Positions 62,256 through 64,000 of a stretch of DNA of 64,000 bases are shown here, in pieces; within the stretch, counting starts at the first letter, position 1, and the number at the start of each line of letters is the position of its first letter. The notes beneath the pieces were generated by a model. It was not told where the DNA came from. It did not search any database and saw nothing but the letters and a program-made list of their open reading frames with translations. Position numbers and translations under genes: made by a program. Source of the DNA: Deltaproteobacteria bacterium (lineage in GTDB: Bacteria; Desulfobacterota; Desulfobacteria; Desulfobacterales; JAHEIW01); contig JAHEIW010000003.1 of NCBI GenBank assembly GCA_024639185.1, forward strand, positions 44,247 through 108,246, given 5' to 3'.

Positions 62256-63836
62256 TCAGCTGTCTGCCTTTTTTTGCAGGAAAGGATCGCGCAGGCCCTT
62301 TTTATAGATTTTTCCCGATCCGGTTTTGGGCAGCTCTTCCAAAAAAGTGATGGTTTTGGGGGCCTTGTAGGCGGCTATATGCTCTTTGCAAAAGGCGATG
62401 ATTTCCTCAGCGGTGGCAGTTTCACCGGTTCTGAGCGCCACAGCGGCATTGACGGCTTCCCCCCAGCGTTCGTCCGGCACCCCGAAAACAGCAGCTTCCA
62501 GTATCTTGGGATGCATGTACAACACGTTTTCAACTTCGGTGGAGTAAACGTTTTCTCCACCGGTCACAATCATGTCTTTTATGCGATCCACAATGTTGAC
62601 ATAACCTTCCGAATCCAGGGTGGCCAGATCCCCGGTGCGCAGCCAACCATCGCTAAACGCAATGGCGGTTTCATCGGGCTGGTTCCAGTAGCCGGGCGTA
62701 ATGGTATCTCCGCGCACCCAGATCTCCCCCACCTGCTGCTCATCAGCCGCAATCGGATATCGCTGCTCGTCAACGACTTTAAGATCCACCCCGATGGCCG
62801 GCCGGCCGGTTTTGGATTTATATTTTAATTGGGCATCCGGTGGCAGTGCTTTCAAATGCGCTTTTAAGATACTGAAAGTCAAGTACGGGCTGGTTTCAGT
62901 CATGCCGTAGGTCTGAATATAATCGCTGCCCAGGGTTTCCATGATGCTTCTGACCAGCTCGGGCGCAATCGGAGCGCCCCCGCTTAGAATTTCCCGCAGG
63001 CTGGAAAAATCATAATCGCCCACCCGGGGGTGTTTGATCATCAGGTTGAGCATAGTGGGGATTAAATTGCTCAGCGTTATCTTTTGTTCTTCGATGGTGG
63101 CCATGACGGCTTCGGCCTCAAATTGAGGGACCATTACATGCTGCGCGCCGACCCAGGTAATGGCAAATATGGCCCAGGCATCAGCCAGATGAAACATCGG
63201 GGCAATATGGCCCCAGACGTCGGTGTCCACCAGCTTCAGCTCTGCAATGGTCCCCAGGGCGTGGCTGCAGACATTTTTATGGGTGAGCATGACGCCTTTG
63301 GGACGCCCGGTTGTACCGCTGGTGTAGTACAGGTGGGCCACCTGGTGTTCATCAACCATTACGGGTTCAAAAGTACCAATACTTGTAGAAATGGCATCCT
63401 CATAGCTATGGCACGCAAGCGGAAATGATTCATTCGAAGGAGTGCCAATCCAGATAATGCCCTCAAGGGGCACACCTTCTTTTAATACGCCCCTGACGAC
63501 ATCGGCAAAGCGCGTCGCTGCAATTAACCAGCGGCTGCCGGCATCGTTTAAAATGTAAGCGACCTCCCGGGCGGCCAATCGGTAATTGAGGGGATTGAGA
63601 ATCGCACCGATTCCGGCAGCGGCATAATAAGATTCCAAAAAAGTATGCGAATTGACTTCCAGAATGGAGATGCGATCTTGTGGACTAATTCTCTGTTTTT
63701 GAAAATAGCGGGCCAATCCGGCTACGCGTGTACCAACCTGTTGATAGGTATACGATCGGTCACCGTCGATGACGCCAATCCTTTCAGGATATAAATCCAG
63801 TGCTTTTCCGAGGGTCATCCAGATGTTCACAATCAT
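62256..63836 (-). CDS. Acyl-CoA synthetase (AMP-forming, long-chain fatty acid-CoA ligase type)
   Basis: This 526-residue protein activates a carboxylic acid to its CoA thioester through an acyl-adenylate. LYYTSGTTGRPKGVMLTHKNV is the phosphate-binding AMP motif, then LSGGAPIAPELVRSIMETLG, YIQTYGMTETSPY, DGWLRTGDLATLDSEGYVNIVDRIKDMIVTGGENVYSTEVENVL, and KTGSGKIYKKGLRDPF with the C-terminal catalytic Lys. Acyl chain length is not visible. It resembles fadD-type ligases of Desulfobacterota used in fatty-acid or aromatic-acid oxidation. It ends the window, with no other gene in 63837-64000. Confidence 0.92.
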   Translation of the reverse strand: MIVNIWMTLGKALDLYPERIGVIDGDRSYTYQQVGTRVAGLARYFQKQRISPQDRISILEVNSHTFLESYYAAAGIGAILNPLNYRLAAREVAYILNDAGSRWLIAATRFADVVRGVLKEGVPLEGIIWIGTPSNESFPLACHSYEDAISTSIGTFEPVMVDEHQVAHLYYTSGTTGRPKGVMLTHKNVCSHALGTIAELKLVDTDVWGHIAPMFHLADAWAIFAITWVGAQHVMVPQFEAEAVMATIEEQKITLSNLIPTMLNLMIKHPRVGDYDFSSLREILSGGAPIAPELVRSIMETLGSDYIQTYGMTETSPYLTFSILKAHLKALPPDAQLKYKSKTGRPAIGVDLKVVDEQRYPIAADEQQVGEIWVRGDTITPGYWNQPDETAIAFSDGWLRTGDLATLDSEGYVNIVDRIKDMIVTGGENVYSTEVENVLYMHPKILEAAVFGVPDERWGEAVNAAVALRTGETATAEEIIAFCKEHIAAYKAPKTITFLEELPKTGSGKIYKKGLRDPFLQKKADS

Positions 63837-64000
63837 TTCCTCGCTTGTAATATTCCTACAGGGCCAATTTGCATTAAGTTCTTATAATACATAACCTTTT
63901 TGAAAGCCAAGTCCAAAATTATTGCGATTTGCCTAAAGATATGGTTGAAATGAACATACAGGTCACAACCTTGTGCCAACAGCCAATGGGATGTGGTTAA

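Overview
The window looks like a chromosomal segment of a sulfate-reducing bacterium of the Desulfobacterota (Desulfobacteraceae-like). The main evidence is a complete reductive-type dsrA-dsrB-dsrD-dsrN run (50054-54378), a four-haem class III cytochrome c nearby (55441-55938), a GntR-aminotransferase gene divergent from pdxS, and many Desulfobacterota-style intergenic repeats. No phage, integrase, transposase, CRISPR array, rRNA or tRNA was seen. These assignments come from reading the proteins and DNA; no database search was run.

Layout. 1-3000: two small lipoproteins, then an aminotransferase with a thymidylate-synthase-like gene. 3300-8323: gyrB and dnaN, overlapping by 4 bp, an AT-rich possible origin region, and an RdgC-like protein split over two genes. 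8625-14577: a PHP-UvrD helicase fusion, a lytic transglycosylase, and an HDOD-domain remnant running into the 3' end of an alkaline phosphatase gene. 14591-22022: envelope and hypothetical genes, two NAD(P)-binding oxidoreductases and an AlgH/YqgE protein. 22253-25541: vitamin B6 synthesis (pdxT, pdxS) with a divergent MocR/PdxR-like regulator. 25575-29012: a short HU-like gene, lipoproteins, a cupin and a CheY-like receiver. 29189-40083: glycogen metabolism (branching enzyme, synthase, phosphorylase, very large debranching enzyme). 40428-49665: a membrane diadenylate cyclase fused to YbbR domains, UDP-glucose pyrophosphorylase, ilvE, a cysteine-cluster protein, a dapA-like gene, a TPR protein and an unrecognised 392-residue protein. 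49871-55231: the dsr operon. 55441-63836: cytochrome c3, tatBC, mltA, molybdenum cofactor genes (moaC, mobA, moaB) and an acyl-CoA ligase.

The dsr operon is the most interesting part. It has a clear sigma70-type promoter, a 16-codon leader ORF whose stop overlaps the dsrA start, dsrA, dsrB, a GC-rich hairpin, dsrD, dsrN (siroheme amidase-like, with a heptanucleotide repeat in its interdomain linker), and a PrmA-like methyltransferase. The first ~68 residues of that methyltransferase resemble the winged helix of DsrD. This suggests a DsrD-like module coupled to methylation, possibly of a ribosomal or Dsr-pathway protein.

The intergenic DNA is rich in repeats. One family of 100-180 bp palindromes with GGTCATGT/ACATGACC ends has three copies. 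A second family of about 140 bp, with a central CATACTTGAAGTATG-like palindrome, has four copies, one of them carrying a pair of REP-like hairpins at its centre. Several simple-sequence families are also dispersed.
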